Of a stretch of 64,000 nt of DNA, positions 1 through 11,600 are shown in pieces. The DNA comes from Anas platyrhynchos. Lineage: Eukaryota > Chordata > Aves > Anseriformes > Anatidae. Location: contig NC_092616.1 of assembly GCF_047663525.1 (NCBI RefSeq), positions 2,703,501 to 2,767,500 of the forward strand, written 5' to 3'. The number at the start of each line of letters is the position of its first letter. Within the stretch, counting starts at the first letter, position 1. The notes under the pieces were generated by a model. That model was not told the DNA's origin. It saw only the letters and a list, made by a program, of their open reading frames with translations, and ran no database searches. The position numbers and the translations under genes are program-made.

Positions 1-303
1 GGACTTCTCCAGCGTCTGGAGCACCTCTCTCCCTCCTTCTTCACTGAGCTTGGTGTCTGCAAGACTGTTTCTCACTCCTCTCTCTCTCCCAGCTGCTGTT
101 CCCCAGCAGTTTTTGTATGTTTGTTTGTTTGTTTCTTTGTTTGTTTTTCCCTGTCTTAAACATGCAAACAATAGCGCTTATTGGCACAGCCCTGTTCAGT
201 GACGGAGTCCTTATCTAACATGCAGCAGCTTCTGGATTCTTCTCACAGAAGCCACCCCTATGGCCCCTCTGCTACCAAAACCTTGCCACGTAAACCCACT
301 ACA
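1..303 (-). mobile_element. ERV LTR, partial, cut by the window edge
   Basis: On the minus strand this begins TGTAGTG at 303 and runs off the left edge. Its central part (about 85-303) matches the minus-sense LTR at 14213-14698, and the part near the edge (1-75) matches the plus-sense LTR piece at 37320-37985. The unit of locally duplicated flank sequence resumes straight after 303, so the LTR appears to sit inside that flank. Confidence 0.6.
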
Positions 304-515
304 CCAGGTTCACTCATCACTTCCTTGTGGCCTACAAGATGACCAGATACGTGTCACCTCACATTCATCTTTCAATGGTGTATGACTGCTCAGCAATACC
401 ACAAGATCTGCTGAGTTGGCACACAGCTTAAGTTAGCGTTAGGAGAAGAACTGAAGGGGAGGGTGTTGGATCACAGGAGCCAGGATGTTGGGAGTTAGAT
501 GTTCAGGTTAGGCAT
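304..515 (+). repeat. Copy of OR-cluster flank (part 1)
   Basis: The sequence resembles 42230-42430 in the same orientation and 10380-10570 in inverted orientation, for example the CATTCATCTTT stretch at about 362. It continues at 1759 after an LTR insertion. I see no gene in it. Confidence 0.55.
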
Positions 516-1283
516 TGTGGTGTAAATGCCTGAAGTAACTAGGAAAATAAAGCTAACATTCAGACTTTTAAGGAAAAGGTACAGCATTGAAGAGGCTTTC
601 AGGGTAGGGCATAACTGCATTACCTGGGCGTTCCCTAGGCTCCCAACCTTAGATGCTATCGCGCTGGGGAAACTTGGTGTGCTAGCTCTAAGGAACACCA
701 CGGAGCGTGGAGTGGAGTGGAGACACCACGGCTAGGCTCTGTAATCGGGTGGGGCCTTGATTGTTCTTGTGCACAAAGCTGCACTTTTTGCCACCCTAAG
801 CCAAGGACCTGTCATGTTTTGACAAATGTTGTACCCTAGTGTACTTTTTGCTCATTATAATATCATTATAATACCAAAACACACCTCCATCCCAAAAGCT
901 ACCCGCCTCCAAGTTGCGACCACCCCTCACTGAGCATGCGCTCTGAATTTCTCGGAGCCTATTACTTTAAACGGAGACGGGAAAACTTTACACCAATCAT
1001 AACTAAGATATGCTTGACTAGAGCCACTCAAGCTCCACCTAAAAGATAGAAAATAATATAAATTGGCCCATGATAGAGGGGATGGCAGGGAAGATACCAT
1101 CGTCAGGGGAGATACCATCCCGAGGACATACAACATCCTTAGGACCTCCTGACTCCTGGGATCAGTCGACGGGCTGAGCCTCTCTTCCCCCCCATTGGGA
1201 CGCCTTTGGGTGAGATCTGAATATTTGCTTATAAATCTCTATAGAGTCTTTGATCCTTTCAACGCGTTTATTTCTAGGCTGTG

Positions 1284-1364
1284 CACCTGTAACACCTGTA
1301 ACACCTGTAACATCTATAACACCTATAACACCTGTATAACATCTGTAACACCTGTAACACCTGT
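1284..1364. repeat. 9-bp minisatellite inside the LTR
   Basis: About nine imperfect copies of CACCTGTAA, some with a T or A change and one with an extra TA. It lies between the TATA box and the polyadenylation signal of the LTR. Confidence 0.85.
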
Positions 1365-1538
1365 GTATTTCATGCATACTAGCTTGCTTTTGCAGATAGT
1401 CACTATCACCGGCAATCCAAAAGAACCTGATTATCTGTTGCTGTAATAAACCATACTTGATTGCATTGTGATAGCTCTCATTAATGCAACTAGGGTGAGG
1501 GTGGTTATCCGTGATAGTTCAGTGTTCTGAATCTAACC

Positions 1539-1693
1539 AGACCCCCGGACGGTTAATGCATTGTTGGTGAATGTCTGAACGGACCCCCAGGTGGTTAATA
1601 CGTTTTTGGTGAATGTCTGAGCGGACCCCCAGGCGGTTATTACATTTTTGGTGAATGTCCGAACGGACCCCCAGTTTTGGTGAATGTCCGACT
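1539..1693. repeat. 42-bp tandem repeat at the LTR 3' end
   Basis: About 3.6 imperfect copies of a 42-bp unit. Each starts GGACCCCCAG (or a variant) and contains TTGGTGAATGTC. The last copy is shortened. The repeat follows the LTR polyadenylation signal, so it would fall in the U5 side. Confidence 0.8.
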
Positions 1694-1758
1694 GGTTCAG
1701 TACTCTGAATCCAACCGGGCCCGTAACGGTTAATCAGCTACACCCCTTTAACGCGACA

Positions 1759-2935
1759 GGCATTATGGATTAGAGCTCGCCTTTGAGGGTTAGGCCTTAG
1801 GCACAGGCTTAGCGAGAGGATTTGGTGATCTGCTTAGGGTGTCAGATCAGTGTTCAGGTTATTGGCAAGCTTTGTGGGCTAAGATTTTGTTCAGGCCTAG
1901 AGTGAAGTTTAGAGTTAAATAGAGCATTTTTATGCTAGTGATAAGGGCATGAATTAGGGTGAGTAAAAGTGTGAGGGTAAGGGAAAGGGCATATGCATTT
2001 GAGATTTCTCTTAAAGGGATTGTTTGCGGTTTCAGCATTTGAGTACTGTATTATAGTCAGGGTGGAGAGTAGCATGTAGGTTTTAGAAACGGTAAAAGCA
2101 GACTGTGAATGTTTACATGGTCAGTGACACAGCAGAATCAACATTACCCGAACCCTCAAACCCTCCTACCTCTTCAATTTTTTTAGTTTCTGCTGATCAA
2201 ACCCCTCCTACATCCCCCAAATCTGCCACCTCTTGTCCAGCCTTTTCCTGACCTCCCCATATCTGTCATCATCTTAGAAGCAGCTTTCTGATGACTTTCA
2301 TCATCTCAGAGTACGTCTCACCTCTGTTGCTTTGAACCACCCCTGCACCACTGTCAACATCATTTTCTCAAGACAGGATCCTATACATCCTGGATCACAC
2401 CTCCCAGTACCTCATGCAGACTTCAGCTCCCCTAGGGCATTTTGAAGGCAGGCCACCTATGTGGGGAAAACAGGAAGCCCATTTTTTAGGAAAAAAATTG
2501 AACTCTGATATAACAGTCCCTATCCAAGACCTCTTCCTGTATGAGGCCCATCAGATACTTAGGAAGAGGGGATTGCACAACCTACATGCGAACCAGGTGC
2601 CTTCTGCTGACCTATCAGGATCAGTGGCAGATGTCTGCTGAAAGGCACAGATCCCAGCCAGGGCTCAGGGGATGACCTGCGAGCTATTTCAGAAAGAAGT
2701 CACCTTACAGGCCTCTTAATGGCCATTTGCTTCCCTCTGGATTATGGGTTTCTGAGGCACAACAGGCCTCATAAGAACATACTCAATACTCTCTTCTTCA
2801 CCCAGTATCCCACCAGGTGGAAGTAAGCTGGTTGTGATGCTTCAAGCTCCAGGGACTGATGCTGAACTCCCTGTCCATTAGATCATTCACCAACTGCATG
2901 GCCACTGGCCACCCACAGGGAACCTCAGAACCAGC
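1759..2935 (+). repeat. Copy of OR-cluster flank (part 2)
   Basis: This continues the unit at 304-515 and matches about 42430-43560 in the same orientation and 9300-10380 inverted. Shared landmarks include the stretch after TTAGAGCTCGCC near 1770 and the segment 2480-2700 that pairs with 43270-43500. No convincing reading frame is present. Confidence 0.55.
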
Positions 2936-3480
2936 CCCAGATCCCTAAAGTCCATGGTGGGATTCTGCTCTCACCACACCAAGTCCATGTGGAAAGAAGC
3001 AAAGCACGGAGCCTCTTTGGAGCCTCTTCCTTGGGCTTGTTCTTGACAGCAGCTTTGCAGGAAGGCCTCAGCCTTCAGGCAGTGCCCAGAGGAGATCCCC
3101 TCTTAGGAGGGAAGTGCTGCAGTGGAGTCCAGCTGTGCCACCGCCATTCCCACTGCCTGTCCCTGCCTGCAGTCCCAGCACAGCCCCACAGCAGCACTGG
3201 CACCAAGCTACCGGGATTTACCCCACCAGCAGGGTTCAGCAGGAGAGGGTGGCAGTGGCAAGAGAGCAGCTCTGCATACACCAAGCACTGGTGCTCCCTG
3301 GCTGTGCTGCTGGGATGGGACTCTTATTCTCTGCACTCGTGCACACGGGCACTGTCCCTGCAGAGCCAGACCAGGTCTCAGAGGAAGGACGTCAGACTAA
3401 GAAAGCAGTGCAGGTTCCTTCCTTAAGTTTAAATTCACAGAGAGACAGGATCCTTCTGTACAGTCTCTGAGATAGACTCG
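2936..3480 (-). repeat. Duplicated 3' flank of OR1
   Basis: This lies just downstream of OR1, which is on the minus strand. It is closely similar to 44400-44950 (downstream of the OR pseudogene at 45.1 kb) and, inverted, to 16030-16440 (downstream of the pseudogene at 15.0 kb). The other two copies carry AATAAA near their start; the corresponding site here near 3430 is degenerate. Open frames in the block are not conserved in frame between copies. Confidence 0.6.
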
Positions 3481-3677
3481 AAGTTTGCATACTGAAGTGG
3501 AGTTGGGATGAATAATATCATTTTCATGTTCAACATTAAACAAAGTAAAACTAAAGAAAACCTGTAAAAAATGAACACAAATGCACACATACACAAACAA
3601 AAAATATAATATAGGCTGTTTCTTTAATAATTGACATCATCAGTAATCTGCAGAAGCAAACTGGTAACTTCTTAGTC

Positions 3678-4601
3678 TCAAACACATCCAGTCACCAGTT
3701 TCCACAGGGCAATCTTGAGGTCTTTGTTCCTCATGCTGTAGATGAGGGGGTTCACTGCTGGAGGCACCACTGAGTACAGAAATGACACCACAAGGGAAAG
3801 GGGTGGGGAGGAGATGGAGGTGGGCTTCAGGTAGACAAACATGGCAGTGCTGACAGATAGGAAGACCACGGCCAGGTGGGGAAGGCACATGGAAAAGGCT
3901 TTGTGCCATCCCTGCTCAGAGGGCATCCTCAACACGGCCCTGAAGATCTGCACATATGAAAACACAATGAAAACAAAACAACCAGAGGCTAAACAAACAC
4001 TAAACAGAAGTGCCCAGACTTCCCTGAGGTAGGCATCAGAGCAAGTGAGCTTGAGGACCTGGGGGATTTCACAGAAGAACTGGTCCATGGCATTGCCATG
4101 GCAGAGGGGCAGGGAAAATGTATTGGCTGTGTGCAGGACAGCATTGAGAAAGCCACTGCCCCAGGCAGCTGCTGCCATCTGGGCACAAGCTCTGCTGCCC
4201 AGGAGGCTCCCATAGTGCAGGGGCTTGCAGATGGCAACGTAGCGATCGTAGGACATGATGGTGAGAAGGGAATATTCTGCTCCAACAAAGAAGACTAAAA
4301 TGAGGACTTGGGCAGCACATGCTTCATAGGCGATGGCTCTGGTGTCCCAGAGGGAATTGGCCATTGCTTTGGGTACAGTGGTGGAGATGCAGCCCAGGTC
4401 GAGGAGGGCGAGGTTGAGGAGGAAGAAGTACATGGGGGTGTGGAGGCAGTGGTCGCAGGCTACGGCAGTGAGGATGAGGCTGTTGCCCAGGAGGGCAGCC
4501 AGGTAGATGCCCAGGAAGAGTGCGAAGTGCACGAGCTGCAGCTCCCTTGTGTCTGCGAATGGCAGGAGGAGGAACTCGGTAATGGAGCTGCTGTTGGGCA
4601 T
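3678..4601 (-). CDS. Olfactory receptor OR1 (avian gamma-c / OR14-like)
   Basis: An odorant-detecting class A GPCR expected in the ciliary membrane of olfactory neurons, signalling through G-olf. The 307-residue frame is intact. It has an N-terminal glycosylation site (NSS, residues 3-5), TM1 at about 25-48, LHTPMYF at 53-59, MSYDRYVAIC at 116-125 with the DRY motif at 119-121, paired cysteines at 95 and 177, KAFSMCLPHL at 234-243 and NPLIY at 284-288. The start is the ATG that aligns with all paralogues. A polypyrimidine tract and AG end 23 nt upstream of it, at 4625, consistent with a spliced 5' UTR from a donor at 5576. No AATAAA is seen close downstream; an ATTAAA lies about 50 nt past the stop (3623-3628). 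The family assignment is firm; which odour it binds is unknown. Confidence 0.95.
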   Translation of the reverse strand: MPNSSSITEFLLLPFADTRELQLVHFALFLGIYLAALLGNSLILTAVACDHCLHTPMYFFLLNLALLDLGCISTTVPKAMANSLWDTRAIAYEACAAQVLILVFFVGAEYSLLTIMSYDRYVAICKPLHYGSLLGSRACAQMAAAAWGSGFLNAVLHTANTFSLPLCHGNAMDQFFCEIPQVLKLTCSDAYLREVWALLFSVCLASGCFVFIVFSYVQIFRAVLRMPSEQGWHKAFSMCLPHLAVVFLSVSTAMFVYLKPTSISSPPLSLVVSFLYSVVPPAVNPLIYSMRNKDLKIALWKLVTGCV

Positions 4602-5560
4602 TTTATGACGTTGGACACAGTTGTCTGTTGAAGAGGAGAAGGCAGAACAAATTTAGAACAAACGTCTATGAGGAAAACCTACTGCACACCTTAAAGCACC
4701 ACTCTGCCTAAGCCACTCTCTTTGCAGGAGAACCTTTCTGCAGCTCTCTTGCTCGAGCTGTATCTGCAGTTGGCTGAGAGTGGCTCTGGGAGCTGGGTGT
4801 GCTGTGCACTCCAGAGGAGTACTTCCTGCTGTTCAGCAGGAGGGAAAAAGTAACATGGGGGAAATTCAAATTCAGTCCAACTTTCAGATCATTGAGCTTT
4901 GCATTGTTTTTGTAAACAACTCATCCAACGACAGTTTAGAGCATGGTAGGATTATCTTTGCTATATTTTCTAGCATTTAACCCAGTAATGTTTAGGATGA
5001 CCACCATGCTCGCGTGTTTCACTGAGATGTAACTGAAGACAGCTGAGAGCACAGAAGCCCCAGTCCAAGTACAGCTGGACAGAGTCCTCCCCTTGTCTCT
5101 GGGTGCTGGATCAGGTTCTCAGTTCTTCCCTCCCAACCAGGGGTGCAGAGCGCTCACTCCAGCTGCCCTCAGACAGCTATCCAGCAGCAAGGACATGGCC
5201 TTAGTGTGAAAGTGTCTTCTCCTTGGGACACCTGGATAACACAAGGATTGACAAGACAGCTGCATCCTGCTGGAGAGCAGCCTGCAGCCCAAGAGTGTAT
5301 GCCCCACGGCCAGAGCTGGATATACGCAAGCTGGGGTGTCCCACTATTCCAGCTGCACCGCTGCCTTTAGGAGCCTTGGCCACTCTGCTCTTGGCTGACC
5401 AGAGGCAGTTAGGTTAGAGCACTCCAAGGGGCTTTTGCCACTCTTCCTCACTTCGCAGTGCAATCCAGCAGGACTCTCAAAGCCTACTGCATTGCCCACT
5501 GCCCTCCCAGAAACAAGACCCAGGAGGAGACTCTTACAGGACGTTCAGCTGCGTGGCCCT

Positions 5561-5825
5561 GCAGCCAGAGACTTACCTTGTCAAGGGCTGTGCAGATTTC
5601 TCCTCCGGTCAGCTCTCAGCATCCTCCTTCTCCCAGCTGCCTTCAATCCATCTCTTCTCTCCTCTCAGTGTTTGCTGTGGTCAGAGCCCCCAGCCCTGCT
5701 GCACTGTGCAGAGGTGCTGTTCTTGGGTAGAGCTGTCTCTCTGCACCAGGGCTCTCTTGCCAGGAGCTCTCTCTGTCCCAGGAGCCCGGCCCAGCTCAGC
5801 AGCAGAGGCCCAGCCCAAGCACTGT
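5561..5825 (-). promoter_or_regulatory. Predicted OR1 promoter / non-coding exon 1
   Basis: Read on the minus strand, this GC-rich block matches the blocks upstream of the other five full-length ORs and ends in the splice donor AAG|GTAAGT, with the intron starting at 5576. Joined to the acceptor at 4625 it gives a 952-bp intron, the shortest in the set. Its 3' part resembles the OR8 version rather than the OR2/OR4/OR6 version. The CCCNNGGG palindrome found in the other five blocks is missing here. The transcription start is not known, so the left edge is only the limit of conservation. Confidence 0.55.
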
Positions 5826-6254
5826 AATCACCCCTCTGGTGGCTTTGGTGATGAGCCCTCAAAATGCAGGCACTGAGAGCAAACTGAAGAAATCTCTCAA
5901 GAAGTCCAAATCAGATGCAAGTTTCCTGCAGTGCCCCCCTGAGGGCCAGGGCTGACACAGCCTCCCTTGGAGCTCGTTAGAACACAGCATTGGAGGCAGT
6001 TAGGACAAATAGAGAAAGACAATGTCAAGGCACACTGATGTGTAGAAAGGCTGGATGTGTTTCACCAAGGACAAGGGCCAAGCCTTTGACCCCTGGTCCC
6101 TGGGAAGAGAGATTCTTTCTCTTCACACATTGCTCAGGGCTCTTCCTGGGGCAGTAGGAGATGGGATGTGCATGGCCAAGTGCAGGAGAATGGTATGACC
6201 CCTGCCTGCTTCATGGGTGGGGGCAAGGAGGCATTGAGGCCCTTGTGCATCAAC
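5826..6254. other. Intergenic, nothing recognised
   Basis: No convincing coding region, RNA gene or known repeat is visible to me. Short open frames do not resemble any family I know. Confidence 0.5.
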
Positions 6255-6570
6255 TGTACACTGTCTCCTCATAGACCTCAGTGGCAGAGACAACAGCCAT
6301 AGCCATGGGCAAAGACCTCAGTCCTGTTGGGACTCTCAGTCTTGCCACAGCCCTTACTCCTCTGCACACCAGACTGTCCAAGGGACTCCCAGACCTGCAC
6401 ATCTTTCCCTGCTGGTTGTAGATACTTCTTGTAATGTCACACCGGATCTGAGCTGAGTATAAATTAGATTTTCTTGGTGGCCACGCTCCTTGTAAAGCAG
6501 CTCTGTAGGAAGTTGGTCTGGTTCCTGGTGAGCAGGCACCACTGCTCATATGGCATCCCTCGTGGGGGAT
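6255..6570 (+). repeat. Unclassified interspersed repeat, copy 1
   Basis: This is closely similar to 46360-46690, and its middle part to 45692-45830, all in the same orientation. Shared words include CTCAGTGGCAGAGACAACAG and CACACCGGATCTGAGCTGAG. I do not recognise the element; it lies next to CR1 sequence at both loci. Confidence 0.55.
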
Positions 6571-6579
6571 GTTCACAAG

Positions 6580-8075
6580 AGCTAGATGGGATCCACCTGA
6601 GGCTACTGAGGGAGCTGGCAGAAGTGCTCGTCATGCCGCTTTCCATCATTTATCAGCAGTCCTGGCTATCAGGGGAGTTCACAGTCAACTGGTGACTAGC
6701 AGATGTGATGCCCACCTACAAAATGGCCAGAAGGAGGATCTCTGAGCTACGAGACTGTCAGTCTGACCTCAGTGCTGGGGAAGCTCATGGAGCAGATTAT
6801 TTTGAATACCATCACACAATGCTTCCAGGACAACCAAGCGATCAGGCCCAGTCAGCATGGGTTTATCAAAGTCAGGTCCCGCATGGCAAAAAAAAAAATG
6901 AGGGTAGGAAGGCCCTGCAGGAGGATCTGGATAGGCTGCACCAATGGGCTGAGGTCAACTGCATGAAGTTGAACAAGGCCAAGTGCCGGGTCCTGCACCT
7001 GGGGCGCAATAACCCCAAGCAGAGCTACAGTCTGGGTGAGGAATGGTTGGAAAGCTGCCTGGCGGAGAAGGACCTGGGAGTATTGGTTGATAGTCGGCTG
7101 AATATGAGCCAGCAGTGTGCTCAGGTGGCCAAGAAGGCCAACGGCATCCTGGCTTATATAAGAAGCAGTGTGGCCAGCAGGGCTAAGGAAGTGATCGTCC
7201 CCCTGTACCCGGCTCTGGTGAGGCCGCACCTCGAGTACTGTGTTCAGTTTTGGGCCCCTCGCTACAAGAAGGACATCGAGGTGCTTGAGCGAGTCCAGAG
7301 AAGGGTGACAAAGCTGGTGAGGGGTCTGGAGAACAAGTCCTATGAGGAGCAGCTGAGGGAGTTGGGTTTGTTCAGCCTGGAGAAAAGGAGGCTCAGGGGT
7401 GACCTTATTGCTCTCTATAGGTCCCTTAAAGGAGGCTGTAGCGAGGTGGGGGTTGGCCTGTTCTCCCACGTGCCTGGTGACAGGACGAGGGGGAATGGGC
7501 TAAAGTTGCACCAGGGGAGTTTTAGGTTAGATGTTAGGAAGAACTTCTTTACTGAAAGGGTTATTAGGCATTGGAATAGGCTGCCCAGGGAGGTGGTGGA
7601 GTCACCATCCCTGGAGGTCTTTAAAAGACGTTTAGATGTAGAACTTAGTGATATGCTTTAGTGGAGGACTTGTTAGTGTTAGGTCAGAGGTTGGACTTGA
7701 TGGTTTTGAGGTCTCTTCCAACCTAGAAATTCTGTGATTCTGTGATTCTGTGAAATCAAATCTCAGTCATAACAAGGTGATGCTCTCAGTGGATGAGGGA
7801 AAGGCTCTGGATGTGGTCTACCTAGGCCACAGTAAGGCCTTTGAGATCTTTTTCCACAGCATTCTGCAGAGAAACTGGCTGTTCAGTGTTTGGACAGGTG
7901 TATGCTTAGTTTGGTTAAAAACTGGCCCAAAGGGTCCTGGTAAATGCAGATAAATGCAGTTGGAGGCCAGTCACTACTGGTGTCCCCCAGGGCCCAGTAC
8001 TGGGGCCAGTTCTCTTCAATATCTTCATCAATGATGTGGATGAGGGGATTGAGTGATGTGGATGATGATGTGGAT
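6580..8075 (+). mobile_element. Older CR1 LINE fragment, split by a younger CR1
   Basis: The left half (6580-6887) encodes the start of the CR1 reverse transcriptase region, with frameshifts; SIIYQQSWLS is readable. The right half (7754-8075) continues the same domain, with DEGKALDVVY and a GVPQG-like turn still readable. Between them lies a younger CR1. The two halves join sensibly at GGCAAA / TCAAATC, in the order expected from the near-complete copy at 58.7 kb. The element is decayed and not coding. Confidence 0.8.
6899..7753 (+). mobile_element. Younger 5'-truncated CR1, inserted in the older CR1
   Basis: This matches 60873-61728 of the near-complete copy: the end of ORF2 (stop at 7659-7661) and the 3' end with repeated ATTCTGTG units. 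An A-run of 11 (6888-6898) lies at its left edge, and the older element resumes directly after its last repeat. Its coding stretch is still open over about 250 codons, which shows it is relatively recent, but it holds only the C-terminal part of ORF2. Confidence 0.85.
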
Positions 8076-8084
8076 GAGGAGATT

Positions 8085-8222
8085 GATTCTAGTCCTACAA
8101 CCAAATCGTTTCTAAAAATATTGAAGAGGACTGGCCCTAAAATGGAGCCTTGGAAGACCCCACTAGTGACCTTCTGCCAGTCTGACGTGGCCCCATTTAC
8201 CACAACCCTTTGAGCTTTGTCT
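8085..8222 (-). mobile_element. CR1 fragment, minus strand
   Basis: On the minus strand it reads RVVVNG, then [17 protein letters not shown] and NDL, the CR1 reverse transcriptase segment just before the active site. It abuts the older plus-strand copy tail to tail. Confidence 0.75.
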
Positions 8223-8639
8223 TGGGAAGTTGACCCCAATATGCACTGCTGAGCACAGTGTTATATACCATGGAATGTACATGTGGTAAGGCTGGGTTGG
8301 CTGTCATGGCAGGTTCCCCTCCCAGCCTCTTGCCCACCCACAGCCCACTCGATGGTGGGACAGAGTGAGAAGCAGAGAAGGCCTTGATGCTGTGCAAACA
8401 CTTCTCAGAAACAGTGACTACAGCCATTGGTGACCAACACTGCTCTGCTCATATATCAAAAGCACAGCACCACAGGGGCTGCTCTGCAGAGAGTAACTCC
8501 GTCCCAGCCAGAGCCAGTGCAGGGCCACATGCTGGACAAAAAGGCTCCCTCGGAGCTCAGGAAGGAGCCAGGAAGGTGCTAATAAGCAGCAGGACAACTG
8601 AGGAAGCCCAAAGCCCCTACTGAAGGGTCACTGAGTGCC

Positions 8640-11600
8640 ACCTGAGAGGAGGGCCAGGAAAATGACTTGCGTGAAGGCTGCGAGAAACAAGGAAATCCAG
8701 GAATTTAGCAGATCCTTAAAGTCCTGCCTGAGACCCCAAATGGAAACCTATGTATGTCTGTGGATGGAGGAGGAGGGGGCAAGTCCTGGGACTGGGCAAT
8801 GCTGAAGAGCCCTGCGTGAAGCTGAGTTGATGGAGAAGTGTCCATCTTCTATGCTCTGCAGTCCCAGGACACAGAGCAGTCCCAGCAAAGGAGTCTGGTG
8901 AGTGATTCGTTGCCGTCCTGGGGCAATGGTAGTGACCCCATGAGCTGGGTCTGCCTCCCAGCCTGCCCAGCACGGACCTGCAGAGTGCCCCCATGCCCCA
9001 GGCACCACAGTCCCCTCACTCTTCAGCGCAACATCTCTGGTTGTCCTGTCAGAGATTTCATCTTTTTTTCCTAAAATGCCCCTTCAGGGCAGCTTTCAGT
9101 TTTCTCTACAGTGGTGGCAACTGCAAGGTCTCTCCTGCCCTAGCACCTCCCAGGACTGGCATGGAACTGGCTCCTGTGTGTTAGAGCAGCTGGGAATCCA
9201 GCAGCAGGGTTATGGGCTGGAAGGATCACAACCACATTACTTCTACCTGGGCAGGTCCTGGGCCAAAAGGGTTTTTTTCTGTAGGTATGGTATTAATAGG
9301 TAAGTGGTGCCTCAGAAATTCCTAATCCAGTTCTAAGTCAGTGTCTATAAAGCACATTGTGAGTTGACTTCTTCCTGAAGTAGCCAACTGGACATCCCTT
9401 GACTCCTGGCTGGGATCTGTGCCTTTAGGCTCACATCTGCCAGTGTCCATAATAGGCCTGCAGAAGGCACCTGCTTTGCACATAGTTTGTGAGATCCAGT
9501 TTTCCTAATTACCAGGTAGGCCCCGTAGGGGAAGAGGTCTTTGATACGAGTTTTCATGTCCAAGGTTTCAGCTTTTGCCTAAAGTCATCTTTCAGGACTA
9601 CTTTCTGTTTTCTACACAGAGGGGGCCGCTGCCTCCAAGATGCAAGGGGGAAACTGAAGCATACATAATGGCCTGGGAGAAGTTACCCTGCATCTATAGG
9701 AGCCATTCTGGAACTGAAATTGTAGGCGGTACACACACATTTGTGGTGGTGCAGAGCTGCTTGGCACATTGTGGAGGGTGCTCCATGTTGGCTTAGGACC
9801 TGCTTCTTTCTCATGAACAGATTAGCCAACAGAAGTGAGACAGATACTCCTCAGAGTATCTTGAATGTCATGAGAAGCCTGCTCCCAAAAAGATGACCGA
9901 TATGGGGAGGTCAGGAGAAGGCTGCACAGGAGAGATGTGAGATTTATGGGAGGGAAGAGGAGCTTGGCCAGCAGAACTTAACGATTTTGAAAAGGTAAGA
10001 GGGTTCAGGTAATGTAGATCCTACCATAAAACAGTCATGTGAAGCCCTTACCCTATTTTAACCTGTAATCTTTATCCCTAAACATAAACGCCACTCCACA
10101 CAGGAATCCACTACTCCTATGCCTGACCCCAAAGCATCCCTTGAAGCCAAAACTCAGCCCATAGCCCCTTATCCTTACTGTCTTGCTCCCGCTGATCCCT
10201 GCCCTTAACACTAGCATTAAAATGCTCTACTTAACCCTAGAGTTCTTGGAAGAAATACCCTAAACAAAACCCTAAAGCAAAGAGCTTTATAACATAATAT
10301 AACCACAGAACTGACACCCCAAGCAGAACACCAAACCCTCCCACTAAACCTTTGCTTAATCTTTAACCCAGAAAGGTAAACCCTATTCCCATACATGAAT
10401 AACTAACATCCTAGGCCCCTCTTTCTGTGTATTTACCTCCTCACCTTCAACCTCTCTCCCAACCCTTAGCTTTAGGTGCCTTGCTCCTTGTGACAGGACA
10501 TGAGCCGTGATGTTGCTGTGCAGTCACATGGCATTCAAAGATGAATGCGAGGGGCCATGGATCTGATCAGCTCACAAGGAGGAGATGGGTGGGAATGCTC
10601 TGATCAGCTCAGCTCTGCCTCGGGATCTCCTGCCCCAGCAGGAGAAATGTGACTGTGGCAGTGACTGTGAGGTCACTTCTGTCCCTGCAGTTGATAGGGC
10701 AGCAGCAGGAACATGTCACAGAAAGGGACTGTGAGGTCACTTCTGCCTGAAGTAGCTGACAGGTCACCCTTGACTTCTCCCTGGGATCTGTACTGTTCAT
10801 CTGACATCTGGCAGTGGCCCTTCTAGGCCAGCAGAAGGCACCTGGTTGGCATGCTGACTGTGGGATCCCCTCTGCCTACATACCCAGGAGGACCCAGACA
10901 GAAAGAAGGCCCGATATGTGTTCTCTTGTCCCTTCTGGCGCATCCAGGAAGGTTGGAAGTGGCCACAAGGAGGAAGAAATGTCCCCCACCATGACTTCGT
11001 GTCCAAACTGATACTGGGGCATAAAGAAGTTATTGTTACAGCTAATTCATCCTCTGCTAGGAGAAACAACACTGCTGGTGAGAAATGTGTGTGCCCAGGG
11101 GAAGGAGGGAAGCCCAGGGATCCCTTCAGGCTGTTTCCCAGCAGGTTCCCCTGCAGCCCCAGGGCCATGTGCAGGGAGCCTGGTGGGGGGCAGAGCAAGG
11201 GAGGCCTTGGGCTGGGCCTCTGCTGCTGAGCTGGGCCGGGCTCCTGGGCCCAAGGGGAGCTCCTGGCAAGCGGGCAGCGCTGCACAGAGACAGCTCTGCC
11301 CAGGAGCAGCTCCTCTGCACAGCGCAGCAGGGCTGGGGGCACTGATTGCAGAGACACAGTGCTTAAAGGCAGGCAGAAGTGGCAGCATGCCCAGAGCTCC
11401 CTGCAGGAGAAGACTTCCCAGCCCTGCACCCGGTAAGTGTCTGGCTGGAGGGCAATGCAGCCGCAGTTCGTGGAGGCAGGAGAAGCCGGGGGTGCAGGCA
11501 GGGGTGTCCAGGGCTGTGGTGCAGAGCAGGGTCCCTGCTGTGGCCCAGGGGCTGTGTGCCGGGGCAGGGCCTCTGCCGCCTGCCAGGCTCAGCACTCAGC

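Larger units (their letters stand above)
516..1758 (+). mobile_element. Long solo LTR with 5-bp target duplication
   Basis: It begins TGTGGTG and ends ACA, and is flanked by GGCAT on both sides (511-515 and 1759-1763). The flanking sequence on either side joins up with the uninterrupted copy near 42.43 kb. A TATAAA lies at 1057-1062 and an AATAAA at 1445-1450, so the sense strand is plus. Two tandem repeats (1284-1364 and 1539-1693) make it unusually long, at 1243 bp. No internal retroviral genes are present. Confidence 0.7.

Noticed and set aside
1284-1364. Possible CRISPR-like array
   Set aside because: The units are contiguous 9-mers without spacers, in a vertebrate LTR.
1162-1446. Cys/Thr-rich short frames on both strands
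   Set aside because: Translations of the 9-bp minisatellite inside an LTR.
6852-7469. 205-codon minus-strand frame, and the similar one at 60913-61548
   Set aside because: Reverse-strand shadows of the CR1 ORF2 C-terminal region.
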